NCBI RefSeq assembly: GCF_947179015.1
Contig: NZ_CAMXCM010000001.1
Span: 793,387-857,386 of the forward strand
Reading direction: 5' to 3'
DNA: 64,000 nucleotides
DNA from: Commensalibacter communis
Lineage (GTDB): Bacteria; Pseudomonadota; Alphaproteobacteria; Acetobacterales; Acetobacteraceae
A program made the translations under genes and the position numbers. This document shows positions 1-8,061 of this stretch, in pieces; the first letter of the stretch is position 1; each line of letters starts with the position of its first letter. The notes beneath the pieces are model-generated. The model was not told where the DNA came from and ran no database searches. It saw only the letters and a program-made list of their open reading frames with translations.

Positions 1-42
1 TTGGTTTTTTTGGTTGATTTTAAAAGAGCAATGGAAGCGTAG
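1..42 (+). CDS. C-terminal end of an upstream gene (partial; possibly haem/iron ABC permease)
   Basis: An open frame enters from the left edge and stops at a TAG at 40-42, three bases before the hmuV start. Only 13 codons are visible, ending Phe-Lys-Arg-Ala-Met-Glu-Ala, too few to identify a family. FecCD-type permease genes (hmuU) usually lie immediately upstream of hmuV, so a permease is the natural guess from context alone. Confidence 0.35.
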   Translation: MVFLVDFKRAMEA

Positions 43-45
43 ATC

Positions 46-837
46 ATGAATAATCAATTGAATAATCGTCTTGAAGGCAAAAATATTCACTTGATTAAAA
101 ATAATCAATCCATTTTGTCAGATGTATCCATCACGTTAAATCAAGGTGAGTTTATTACATTAATTGGCCCGAATGGTGCTGGAAAATCGTCTTTGTTTAA
201 AGTGCTGACAGGGTTTTATCATCCAACAAACGGTGAGTGTTATTTAAAAGGTGTAAAATTACAAGATTGGCGAAAAAAGGAGCTTGCAAAAGAACGAGCT
301 GTGATGAAACAGCAAAGTCAGATTACTTTTTCATTGTCTGCGATTGATATTATTAAATTAGGACGTTCTCCTTGGGCAGAGCCAATTAACAAAGCGATGA
401 TCGACGAAGTCACAGAAATGACCGAGTGCCAAGAATTAGTCAATAAAGACTATGCTTTCTTATCTGGTGGGGAACAACAGCGAATACAGTTGGCTCGAGT
501 ATTGGTACAATTATGGAGAGAGCAGGGGCCATCAGGCTGGTTATTTCTTGATGAGCCGACTTCGGCTTTGGATTTATATCATCAGCAACAAATGCTACGG
601 TTGTTAAAAAAGCTAGTCCAAAATTTTCCTTTGTCAGTCTGTATGGTCTTGCATGATCTAAACCTTGCCTCTTTATGGTCAGATCAAATTTATTTATTAA
701 ATAAAGGATCAATTGTTGCCAAAGGAAATGTTCAAGAAGTCTTAACTGAAGAAATTTTAAAAACTTGGTATGGTGCTGACTTGCAAATTATACAGCATCA
801 AGAATATCAAAAACCTTATGTAATGCTTTCATTATAG
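46..837 (+). CDS. hmuV: Haem/iron-siderophore ABC transporter ATP-binding protein (HmuV-like)
   Basis: This is an ABC-type ATPase of 263 residues that would power import of haem or a ferric chelate through an inner-membrane FecCD permease. Visible motifs are Walker A GPNGAGKS at residues 41-48, the ABC signature LSGGEQQR at 139-146, Walker B WLFLDE at 165-170 and the H-loop His at 203. Length and the LSGGEQQR signature fit the HmuV/FecE group. It starts three bases after the stop of the preceding frame, so it is the distal gene of an operon that begins outside the window. The substrate (haem versus siderophore) cannot be settled without the binding protein and receptor. Confidence 0.85.
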   Translation: MNNQLNNRLEGKNIHLIKNNQSILSDVSITLNQGEFITLIGPNGAGKSSLFKVLTGFYHPTNGECYLKGVKLQDWRKKELAKERAVMKQQSQITFSLSAIDIIKLGRSPWAEPINKAMIDEVTEMTECQELVNKDYAFLSGGEQQRIQLARVLVQLWREQGPSGWLFLDEPTSALDLYHQQQMLRLLKKLVQNFPLSVCMVLHDLNLASLWSDQIYLLNKGSIVAKGNVQEVLTEEILKTWYGADLQIIQHQEYQKPYVMLSL

Positions 838-976
838 AATTAAGTTAGTCACAGTGAATATACTTTTTACTATTCTCTTGAGATAAATAGTTTTCATTCT
901 TGTTTATTTGAAATAATATTATCGCGCTTTTAAGAAAAGTATAATTTTATTACAATGAACAAAGTGATTATTTCTG

Positions 977-2251
977 ATGGAAAAAAATAGTTCTAGCGTC
1001 ATTCATAAATGGGGCTCTTCTGATACAATTTGGATGCTAAGTTTGTATGGAACTGCGATTGGTGCAGGGGTTCTGTTTTTGCCAATTAATGCAGCATCAG
1101 GTGGATTAATTCCTTTGCTAGTTATGTCTGTATTAGCTTTCCCAATGACCTTTTTTTCCCATAGAGCTTTGTGTCGATTTGTTCTGAGTGGTAAAGGAAA
1201 TGATATTACCATTGTGGTAGAGCAACAATTTGGTCAATTCCTAGGATATTTAATTACCTTACTTTACAGTTTTGCACTTTATCCGATTTTGCTGATGTAT
1301 AGTGTCAGTTTAACCAATACAATCGAAAGTTTTATTCAGTATCAACTTCATCTTCTCCCTCCATCAAGGGCTTTAATCGCATTTATACTCGTGGCTTTTT
1401 TAATGTTGATTGTTCAATGTGGTAAAATGTTAATTGTCAATATTATGTCTGCATTGGTTTATCCTTTTATTGCGATTTTGATGATTATTTCGTTGTCACT
1501 TATTCCTCAGTGGACAGGGGATATTTTCAAAAATGTTAGTCTTTCAGGGGCTGTGCATCAAGGGGGGAATGGGTTATTATTAACGTTATGGTTGTTAATT
1601 CCTGTTACTGTTTATGCCTTTAATCATTTTCCAATTATATCCTCTTTGGCTGTGGCAAAAACTGAAGAATACGGCGAGGAGCTTGCTGAACAAAAATGCT
1701 CTCAAATCATCAAATATAGTAATATTTTAATGGTTGTAACTGTCTTGTTTTTTGTATTTAGTTGCTCATTATGCTTAACACCAGAAAATTTACACGAAGC
1801 AAAAATCCAAAATGTGTCGATACTTTCTTATCTAGCCAATCATTTTCAAACCCCTTTCCTTAGCTGGGTTGCACCTATTGTTGCTTTTGTTGCTATGTGT
1901 AAATCTTTCTTAGGGCATTATTTGGGCGCAAAAGAAGGTATTCATGGCGTCGTTATTAAGACAGGTAAATTTGCAAATATCGATATTCAAGAAGGTAAAA
2001 TATTACATATTTGCACGATTATTTTTATTTTTATCACTGCATGGTTGGTTTCAATCTATAACCCCAATGTTTTGACATTAATTGAATCAATCAGCGGTCC
2101 AGTATTTGCAGTTTTTTTATTTTTAATGCCTATGTATGCTGTTCACACAGTGCCAGCATTGGCAAAATATAAAGGGAAACCAAGCAATATATTTGTAACG
2201 ATTATGGGGCTTATTGCGGTTTCCGTTGCAGTTTATGAAATTTTTGCCTAG
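977..2251 (+). CDS. Hydroxy/aromatic amino-acid permease (HAAAP family, serine/threonine type)
   Basis: This integral membrane protein of 424 residues has about eleven hydrophobic segments. The N-terminal region, Trp-Met-Leu-Ser-Leu-Tyr-Gly-Thr-Ala-Ile-Gly-Ala-Gly followed by a Leu-Pro-Ile segment, is the characteristic start of SdaC/TdcC-type proton or sodium symporters for serine and threonine. It carries no signal peptide beyond the first membrane segment. It is monocistronic, separated by 139 bp from hmuV and followed by a convergent terminator hairpin. The family assignment is good; whether the substrate is serine, threonine or another amino acid is not visible from sequence. Confidence 0.8.
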   Translation: MEKNSSSVIHKWGSSDTIWMLSLYGTAIGAGVLFLPINAASGGLIPLLVMSVLAFPMTFFSHRALCRFVLSGKGNDITIVVEQQFGQFLGYLITLLYSFALYPILLMYSVSLTNTIESFIQYQLHLLPPSRALIAFILVAFLMLIVQCGKMLIVNIMSALVYPFIAILMIISLSLIPQWTGDIFKNVSLSGAVHQGGNGLLLTLWLLIPVTVYAFNHFPIISSLAVAKTEEYGEELAEQKCSQIIKYSNILMVVTVLFFVFSCSLCLTPENLHEAKIQNVSILSYLANHFQTPFLSWVAPIVAFVAMCKSFLGHYLGAKEGIHGVVIKTGKFANIDIQEGKILHICTIIFIFITAWLVSIYNPNVLTLIESISGPVFAVFLFLMPMYAVHTVPALAKYKGKPSNIFVTIMGLIAVSVAVYEIFA

Positions 2252-2258
2252 GCTTGAA

Positions 2259-2301
2259 TTATACAAATATAGGATATATCTGTAATTCTATATTTGTATA
2301 A
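2259..2301. terminator. Convergent hairpin between the amino-acid permease and phyH
   Basis: A perfect 14-bp stem (2259-2272 with 2288-2301) with a 15-nt loop lies eight bases after the permease stop and seven bases before the phyH stop. T-rich sequence follows on the plus strand. Its position between convergent genes suggests a bidirectional terminator, although the stem is AT-rich. Confidence 0.6.
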
Positions 2302-2307
2302 GTTTCT

Positions 2308-3459
2308 TTAAGCTTGTCTTTTATGATTAATCTCATTTAGTTTTTGAGTAAAGCGTTGTGCATCCCAACCTTCTGTTAATGCCGTTTTGACTAATTGATG
2401 TTGCGTCATTGGAGCCAGTCCATAAACTGGTGGATCCGTATCAAGATTAGTTGGAAAAGAATAACTATCCGCAGCAGCGGTAATAATTTCTTCTAAATGA
2501 ACAAGTTGATTATTTTGATATTTTTTTAATAAAGATGGATAAATATTACTCAGGATTTTAGTGTGATTAACAGTTTCCATAGGTTTGCAAAAAACTGATG
2601 AAATTTGTAGTAGATTGGCAATACGATTAAAATTTTCTAAATGATTATTTCCAGCACCGTGGAACAGGGCAGGGCTAAAGAATAAACCATCTCCTTTTTC
2701 AAGCGGAACTTGTATGGCATGTTCATTAAAATATTCAATAAATTCCTTTTTGCGCCATGCAAGATAGCCTTCCTTATATTGTTGAGAAAAAGGTAATAAC
2801 AAAGTTGGACCTGACTGAATAGGCATATCGGAATGTGCTACAGCACCTTGTAAAGTCATAAATTGTGTCATGACTTGTAGAGGTAGCGGAAATAGAGCGA
2901 CATCATCTTCTTGTTGGAATCCCAGATGATAATCTCGATGAGGTTGTTGGGCTTTCCCACCTGGTCGAACAATATTAACTTGAGCCGTTACTTGATAATA
3001 TGGCCCTAACCATGATTGGCAGACTAGAGATAATAAAGGATTACTATAGTAATCAATAAAAGAATCTGCGTCCTTTAATGCAACCTTTTGAAATGAATTC
3101 CAAATACGCCCGTTGGCTCCAGCTTTTGCAAAATGATCTGCTGCAATGCCGCTTACCGTTTCTTCTTGAAGAATTTGATTAAATATTTCATTATGTTGGT
3201 TTAGTAATTGATGGTCAGACCACATGTTTTTAATTGCAATTATCCCAGAACCGCTTGCCAAAGCTTTATAGATTTCACTTTGTATAGCTTGTTTATGTTC
3301 TTTTGACTGCTGGTGTAAATGATCGCCATCATAAATAATTACATTATTAATGATGTCGTGAGCAAAAGGATATTCTTGTTTATTTATATGCTGTTCACAT
3401 AATTTTTTAAATTGTGAAATATTCGAATTGTTTGCTGTCGAAAAAACTGAATAAGTCAT
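2308..3459 (-). CDS. Phytanoyl-CoA dioxygenase (PhyH) family Fe(II)/2-oxoglutarate oxygenase
   Basis: A 383-residue cytosolic protein with the facial-triad pattern of Fe(II)/2-oxoglutarate oxygenases: His174-x-Asp176 in PHRDYH, a distal His267 in the FHGAG segment and Arg279 twelve residues later as probable 2-oxoglutarate anchor. PhyH enzymes hydroxylate diverse small molecules, and the substrate here is unknown. The gene follows the SDR gene with a 22-bp gap on the same strand, so the two are probably co-transcribed and may act in sequence (hydroxylation, then oxidation of the alcohol). The protein is longer than typical PhyH proteins of about 290 residues; the extra sequence is mainly N-terminal, with a C-terminal tail of roughly 90 residues. 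Confidence 0.75.
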   Translation of the reverse strand: MTYSVFSTANNSNISQFKKLCEQHINKQEYPFAHDIINNVIIYDGDHLHQQSKEHKQAIQSEIYKALASGSGIIAIKNMWSDHQLLNQHNEIFNQILQEETVSGIAADHFAKAGANGRIWNSFQKVALKDADSFIDYYSNPLLSLVCQSWLGPYYQVTAQVNIVRPGGKAQQPHRDYHLGFQQEDDVALFPLPLQVMTQFMTLQGAVAHSDMPIQSGPTLLLPFSQQYKEGYLAWRKKEFIEYFNEHAIQVPLEKGDGLFFSPALFHGAGNNHLENFNRIANLLQISSVFCKPMETVNHTKILSNIYPSLLKKYQNNQLVHLEEIITAAADSYSFPTNLDTDPPVYGLAPMTQHQLVKTALTEGWDAQRFTQKLNEINHKRQA

Positions 3460-3481
3460 ATAATTGGCTCCTTATAGAATA

Positions 3482-4315
3482 TTAAGATAGGGATAATGGA
3501 TGCAAGGGTTGAGGGGCACCTTGATCTCCACAACCAATAACACCTTGTGCAAAATCAATGACAGATCCAGTCATCATCCCAGATTCTTTCGAAAGCAAAA
3601 AAGAAACTGCTCTGGCGACTTCTTGAGGTTTTAATAATCTTCCAAAAGGTTGTTTTTTTTCGATCTCTTCTAACCAATTATCAGAAACATTATGGTATTG
3701 TTTTTGGATTTCATGTTCATGTGGGGTATCCATCCAACCAATATTTAGCCCATTTACTCGAATACGATTGCGCATTGCGCTATAGGCTACGTTGTGTGTC
3801 AAAGTTGCCAACGCACCCTTGGATGCAGCGTACGGGGCTAGGAAAGATTCACCACCGTGAGAGGTAATGGTAATAATATTAACAATTGATCCTTCTACTT
3901 TTTTACGAATCATCAGTTTAATGGCATGTTGAATCAGAAAAAAAGGAGCTCTTATGTTAACCGCAAATATTTTGTCAAAAAGCTCTGGGCTTGTATCCAC
4001 AATAGTACCACGATCAGACATGCCGGCACAATTAACCAAACCATTTAAGGTTCCAAAATGTTTTTCTGCATAATCAATAACGTGCTTACAACTTTCAACA
4101 TCGAGAAAATTAGCTTCTACAAAATGAGCATCGCACCCTAATTTTCTTAATTGTTCTTCTTGTTTTTTACCTTTTTCAACAGAGCGCCCACAAATAACAA
4201 TGCCTTTTGCGCCACGTTCTGCGATTAGGTTTGAAACGCAAGCGCCAAGTCCTTGATTCCCACCAGTCACAACGAAATATTGATTTTTGAAAGTATCTTG
4301 ATAGTTAGCAGTCAT
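3482..4315 (-). CDS. Short-chain dehydrogenase/reductase (SDR), partner of PhyH
   Basis: A classical SDR oxidoreductase of 277 residues. The nucleotide-binding motif TGGNQGLG is at residues 17-24, the NAG-like motif NCAG at 95-98, and the catalytic Tyr162-x3-Lys166 lies in YAASKG. By eye the residue 13 positions before Tyr is Thr149 rather than the usual Ser, which may alter catalysis. An in-frame ATG exists at 4450, but the added 45 residues are low-complexity AT-rich translation. The ATG at 4315 has an AAGGAG seven bases upstream and places the Rossmann fold normally, so I chose it. The substrate is unknown; co-transcription with the PhyH oxygenase suggests a shared pathway. Confidence 0.8.
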   Translation of the reverse strand: MTANYQDTFKNQYFVVTGGNQGLGACVSNLIAERGAKGIVICGRSVEKGKKQEEQLRKLGCDAHFVEANFLDVESCKHVIDYAEKHFGTLNGLVNCAGMSDRGTIVDTSPELFDKIFAVNIRAPFFLIQHAIKLMIRKKVEGSIVNIITITSHGGESFLAPYAASKGALATLTHNVAYSAMRNRIRVNGLNIGWMDTPHEHEIQKQYHNVSDNWLEEIEKKQPFGRLLKPQEVARAVSFLLSKESGMMTGSVIDFAQGVIGCGDQGAPQPLHPLSLS

Positions 4316-4322
4316 TTTTCTT

Positions 4323-4328
4323 CTCCTT
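4323..4328 (-). promoter_or_regulatory. Shine-Dalgarno site that fixes the SDR start
   Basis: The minus strand reads AAGGAG here, with seven bases to the ATG at 4315. The alternative upstream ATG at 4450 has no comparable site, which decides the start of the SDR gene. Confidence 0.7.
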
Positions 4329-4392
4329 TTGAAAAAAAGTGCATATCTAACTATATTTACAAATAGAAAAATTATTCTATTCAATCTTTTGT

Positions 4393-4437
4393 TATAATTA
4401 TTATAATTTCGTATATTATTAACTATAATTATTATAA
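4393..4437. repeat. Two identical 14-bp direct repeats upstream of the SDR gene
   Basis: TATAATTATTATAA occurs at 4393-4406 and again at 4424-4437, 31 bp apart start to start, which is close to three helical turns. Both lie 78-122 bp upstream of the SDR start. They could be operator half-sites for a regulator of the SDR-phyH pair; the extreme AT content makes chance repetition possible. Confidence 0.4.
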
Positions 4438-4595
4438 ATATTGTGATCACTGACGGATTGCTTTAATATTTTAGAATTATTTTTCTATATTTATTAAGCA
4501 ATGATAATTATAATGAATTTAATGTGATAATATTTTTCTAATGCAAATTTGAAAAATATTTCTAAAATAGGTAGATCTTACTTGATCTAAATCTG

Positions 4596-4630
4596 AAAAA
4601 AAACTAATCTAAAATCTTTAGATTAGCTTT
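4596..4630 (-). terminator. Rho-independent terminator after the MFS porter
   Basis: A perfect 10-bp stem (4604-4613 with 4617-4626) with a 3-nt loop is followed on the minus strand by a run of T (complement of 4596-4603). It begins ten bases after the stop codon of the MFS gene. The plus-strand side also has a T run, so it could work in both directions. Confidence 0.8.
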
Positions 4631-4635
4631 TTTTA

Positions 4636-6039
4636 TTAACGTCCTATTTGACGTAAAGGTTTACCTTCCATCAAGTTTTCTTCAATTTTTTCTAAACTAA
4701 CTTTAGAAGTTTCTGGAACAAACCAGAAGGTTATACCAATAAAGATAATATTCAATATTGTGTAAAGAAGAAAAGTTTTAGAAGAACCAAGGTTATTATT
4801 AAGGGTTAAGAAAGTATAACCTACTACAAAATTGGCTAGCCAATTTGTAACAGTAGAAGCGGAAACCCCAAAATCTCTGCCTTGCAAAGGTTGGATTTCT
4901 GAACATAATGTCCAAATTAATGGGCCCGCAGACATTGCAAAACCAACAATAAAGAAAAGAAGCATCGCAACACAGAAAAGTTGCATTGTTGGATCAACAA
5001 TGTGACCATTTCTCATTAAAAAACTAATAACGCCAAGACCTATCGCCATGACCCCAAAACCTGCATATAATGTTGGCTTACGTCCATATTTATCAACAGT
5101 TCCAATAGCAATAAATGTTGCAGCAACATTAACTAAACCAACAAGTGCTGTAAACCACAATGTTGCGCTGCCTGTATACCCCATATCTTGGAAAATACGT
5201 GGTGCATAATACATTACGACATTCATACCTGTAAATTGTTGGACAATTTGAAGAGTAACTCCCAAAGCAACAGAACGTCTAAAATTTCGATTTGATAAGA
5301 ATAAACTAAAGCCTTTTTTAGGACTTTTAATTTGTTCCTCAATTTCTTGAACTTCATTGTGAACGGCTTGCTTATCACCATCTCGTAAGCTTAATAAGAT
5401 GTTATATGCTTCTTGTTTTCTGTTGCGCATGATTAGCCATCTTGGGCTGTCTGGCAAAGAGAATAATCCAATTAAGAAAAGGATTGCAGGAAATGCAATG
5501 ATCCCAAGCATCCACCGCCAAGCACCATAATATCCTAGTATAGTATCTGAAATAAAAGCAAGAAAGATCCCCACCGTAACCATTAATTGATACGTTGAAA
5601 TCATTGACCCTCTTTTTTCTTCGGGTGCAATTTCAGCAATATAAAGAGGAGCCGTAGTACTAGCAATACCAATCGCAATCCCCAAGATAAAACGCCAAGC
5701 AACTAAGTCAATAATACCTCTTGCTAGGGAGCAACCAATAGCAGAAATAATAAAGATTAACGCACTGAGAATTAAACAACGGTTTCTTCCGAATTTTGCT
5801 GATGCCCAACCACATCCTAATGCACCCAAAGCAGCACCAAACATCATGCTGCTGACTATGGTTTCAATATTACGATCTGTTGCTGAAAATTCTTTCTTAA
5901 TAAATTCATTGGCTCCCGACATAACACCAATATCAAGACCAAACATTAATCCAGCCAAAGATGCTAGGAAGCCTACCATGATGATGTTATAAGAAGACGA
6001 TAAATTATTTTGTATATTGTTGGTGGTACTATTTTGCAT
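4636..6039 (-). CDS. Sugar porter family MFS transporter (sugar:proton symporter)
   Basis: This 467-residue protein has twelve predicted membrane segments and the motif set of the sugar porter family (GalP/XylE/AraE type). These are a FGRNR loop after segment 2, RGS before segment 5, PDSPRWL at the start of the central loop, a KYGRKPT loop in the second half and PETSK after segment 12. It most likely imports a hexose or pentose with protons. It is monocistronic: a terminator follows directly and uppP lies upstream behind its own hairpin. The particular sugar cannot be read from sequence. Confidence 0.88.
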   Translation of the reverse strand: MQNSTTNNIQNNLSSSYNIIMVGFLASLAGLMFGLDIGVMSGANEFIKKEFSATDRNIETIVSSMMFGAALGALGCGWASAKFGRNRCLILSALIFIISAIGCSLARGIIDLVAWRFILGIAIGIASTTAPLYIAEIAPEEKRGSMISTYQLMVTVGIFLAFISDTILGYYGAWRWMLGIIAFPAILFLIGLFSLPDSPRWLIMRNRKQEAYNILLSLRDGDKQAVHNEVQEIEEQIKSPKKGFSLFLSNRNFRRSVALGVTLQIVQQFTGMNVVMYYAPRIFQDMGYTGSATLWFTALVGLVNVAATFIAIGTVDKYGRKPTLYAGFGVMAIGLGVISFLMRNGHIVDPTMQLFCVAMLLFFIVGFAMSAGPLIWTLCSEIQPLQGRDFGVSASTVTNWLANFVVGYTFLTLNNNLGSSKTFLLYTILNIIFIGITFWFVPETSKVSLEKIEENLMEGKPLRQIGR

Positions 6040-6138
6040 AATATATTTACCTAAATTGTTACGTAGATAAGTATATTAAAAAATAATAATTGAAGGTTAA
6101 AAAAAAAGTATTTTTTTTATTTAGATTTAAAGCGTTGC

Positions 6139-6173
6139 TTAAGAGCTTCTTTTTGTTTCAAAGAAGCGCTTAA
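6139..6173 (-). terminator. Hairpin downstream of uppP
   Basis: A 14-bp stem with one mismatch (6139-6152 with 6160-6173) and a 7-nt loop starts six bases after the uppP stop. T-rich stretches follow some 20-40 bases later on the minus strand rather than immediately, so termination efficiency is uncertain. Confidence 0.55.
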
Positions 6174-6178
6174 TTTAA

Positions 6179-7021
6179 TTAAAAAATTGAAACTATAAGG
6201 CTGATACAACCCAGAGCAATACAATAAAAGCTAAAAGGTGTCAGAGCCATCGTTTCATGATTTCGAAAATATTTCATTAAGATCCCAGTACTGATTAAAG
6301 CAGTCAGTCCACCAACAATTGTTGCAATAAATATCGTGCCCATATTTTCAATAGCGATATTATGGTGGTATATTTTCCAAGTTTGATGAATAGTTGCTGC
6401 AAAAATAACAGGCAATGCAAGTAAGAAAGAGAAGCGAGCTGAATTTTCATAAGATAATCTGCGCATTACTCCGCCAACCATTGTGGCACCAGAACGAGAT
6501 AAACCAGGGAAAAACGCTAAACATTGAAAGCAACCAATAATCAAAGCATCTTTTGGGGTTAGATCTGCGATTGAATTACTCGATTCTGGTGTTGATCTAT
6601 TTCTTAGTTTCTCAGTTGAAAAGAGCATAACGCCATTTAAAATCAGAAAAATTGAGACCATTCCTGGGGTGGAAAAAAGCTGACGAATAAAGCTTTCTAA
6701 TAATGCACCAATAAGAATAGCAGGCAACGTCGCAATAACAAGTAACATTACTATATAAACGCTCTGTTCACGAATAGCTTGTCCGTCTTTTCCTAGGACT
6801 CCACGCCCCAAAGCATACCAATCTTTCCAAAAGAATATTAATAATGCGAACATTGTACCAAAATGTAACATGACAATAAAAGGTAAAAATGTAGGATCTT
6901 GTGGACTGATAACCCATCCCAAAAGGGCAGGGACAATAACGGCATGACCAAGGCTGCTGACAGGAAACAGCTCTGTAGCACCTTGTAAAATTGCAATAAA
7001 AATAGCCTGAAGGAATGACAT
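6179..7021 (-). CDS. uppP: Undecaprenyl-diphosphate phosphatase
   Basis: UppP (BacA) dephosphorylates undecaprenyl diphosphate to recycle the lipid carrier for peptidoglycan and other surface polymers, acting at the inner membrane. The 280-residue protein has the expected multi-pass topology and both signature regions. The first is GATELFPVSSLGH near residues 14-26, containing the catalytic Glu17 and conserved Ser-Ser-x-Gly-His. The second is FPGLSRSG at 171-178, with Arg176. Length is normal (E. coli 273). It appears to be a single gene, divergent from mlaD with 160 bp between the starts. Confidence 0.95.
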   Translation of the reverse strand: MSFLQAIFIAILQGATELFPVSSLGHAVIVPALLGWVISPQDPTFLPFIVMLHFGTMFALLIFFWKDWYALGRGVLGKDGQAIREQSVYIVMLLVIATLPAILIGALLESFIRQLFSTPGMVSIFLILNGVMLFSTEKLRNRSTPESSNSIADLTPKDALIIGCFQCLAFFPGLSRSGATMVGGVMRRLSYENSARFSFLLALPVIFAATIHQTWKIYHHNIAIENMGTIFIATIVGGLTALISTGILMKYFRNHETMALTPFSFYCIALGCISLIVSIF

Positions 7022-7181
7022 GGATACCTATTGTTGCTGTATAATTTTTATTTTTGTAATTTAGATATAAATATTCTAAAAGATAAACTAAGGGAACAAA
7101 TAATTAATCGACTATATCTTATTTGATGAAATATGAATATAATATTAACTATAAAATTGATAGCAAGATAGGAATAATCGA

Positions 7182-7640
7182 GTGAAAAACAAGGCAATAA
7201 GCGCATATATAGCAAGTGGTTTTGTGTTGGTCGTTGCGATTGGGTTTTACTCTTATTCAAGAATGACGATGTTCGGCGTCAAAGGAGACAAATATCCTGT
7301 GACGGCACAATTTTATTCTGCAAATACTCTTGAGCCTGGCAGCACTGTTATTCTTTCAGGGGTTCCAGTTGGCGTTGTGCGTTCTATCTCCTTGAATAAT
7401 AAAACTTTTATGGCTGATGTTAGGCTTGAAATCAACAAAGCTATTCATTTGCCAGAAGATAGTATTTTCAGCGTTGGATCAGTAGGGATGACCGATAGCG
7501 GCTCTATTATGGTTCGTCCTGGTAAGTCAAAGGAATATTTAAAACCTAATGCTTTTGTCAGTAATACTCGACCTTATACTAGTATTGAACAACAAATTAG
7601 TAATTATATTTTTGGTAGTGGCAATTTATCAACGAAATAA
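7182..7640 (+). CDS. mlaD: MCE-domain protein MlaD, outer-membrane lipid asymmetry system
   Basis: A 152-residue protein with one N-terminal membrane anchor (residues about 7-25) and one MCE domain, the architecture of MlaD. MlaD forms a hexameric ring on the MlaFE transporter that moves phospholipids between inner and outer membranes. The segment Leu-Glu-Pro-Gly-Ser-x-Val followed by Gly-Val-Pro-Val-Gly-x-Val is the typical MCE core. The start is GTG at 7182 with an AGGA-type site upstream. The mlaE, mlaF and mlaC genes are not adjacent, so this copy stands away from the usual mla operon. It is overlapped at its stop by the next gene. Confidence 0.8.
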   Translation: MKNKAISAYIASGFVLVVAIGFYSYSRMTMFGVKGDKYPVTAQFYSANTLEPGSTVILSGVPVGVVRSISLNNKTFMADVRLEINKAIHLPEDSIFSVGSVGMTDSGSIMVRPGKSKEYLKPNAFVSNTRPYTSIEQQISNYIFGSGNLSTK

Positions 7641-8017
7641 TGACCAATCCAATCAGAAGATTATGTAAAGATTTAAATTTACCTTCAGGAGATGCTCATA
7701 CTCAAGATTGGGCTTATGAGTTACCCAACGAATATCGCACGCAAGAATGGTTAGATCAGTATATAAGCGCTTACTCAGCTATTAAATGTTTTGATATGCG
7801 CAGAGATATATTAATGGATCTGATGTTGGATATTGTTAATAACTATTTATTAGAAGGTTTAGATTCAGATATATATATTATTCAACAAGTTTTAGAGTTA
7901 TTACGTGCCAATAAAATAGAGCATCAAGATACGATTGCATATTGGTCAGTTGTAGGTGAAGATGATCCTGAGGCTTATTTTGAAGTAACCCCATTTGTTC
8001 GTGAAATTGCAAAATAA
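7640..8017 (+). CDS. Hypothetical protein translationally coupled to mlaD
   Basis: I do not recognise this 125-residue protein. It is soluble, acidic and mostly helical in appearance, with no signal peptide, membrane segment or cysteine-metal motif; Trp residues occur at 24, 34 and 103. Its ATG shares one base with the mlaD stop (TAATG), so translation is probably coupled and the product may work with the lipid-transport ring or merely share its expression. A strong hairpin follows the stop. Confidence is in the gene being real, not in any function. Confidence 0.7.
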   Translation: MTNPIRRLCKDLNLPSGDAHTQDWAYELPNEYRTQEWLDQYISAYSAIKCFDMRRDILMDLMLDIVNNYLLEGLDSDIYIIQQVLELLRANKIEHQDTIAYWSVVGEDDPEAYFEVTPFVREIAK

Positions 8018-8027
8018 AACCATAAAG

Positions 8028-8054
8028 TTAAAGGGAATAGAATATTCCCTTTAA
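8028..8054. terminator. Strong convergent terminator between the mlaD operon and surE
   Basis: A perfect 12-bp stem (8028-8039 with 8043-8054) with a GAA loop lies between two converging genes, 10 bases after one stop and 7 bases before the other. The GGGAATA core gives it good stability, and short T/A runs flank both sides. Confidence 0.75.
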
Positions 8055-8061
8055 TAACGTA

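Larger units (their letters stand above)
4316..4635. other. Intergenic region upstream of the SDR-phyH pair
   Basis: This 320-bp stretch holds the SDR ribosome site, two identical 14-bp AT-rich repeats, and the terminator of the upstream MFS gene. No gene is supported. It must contain the promoter of the SDR-phyH pair, but no confident -35/-10 pair can be picked in such AT-rich sequence. Confidence 0.6.
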
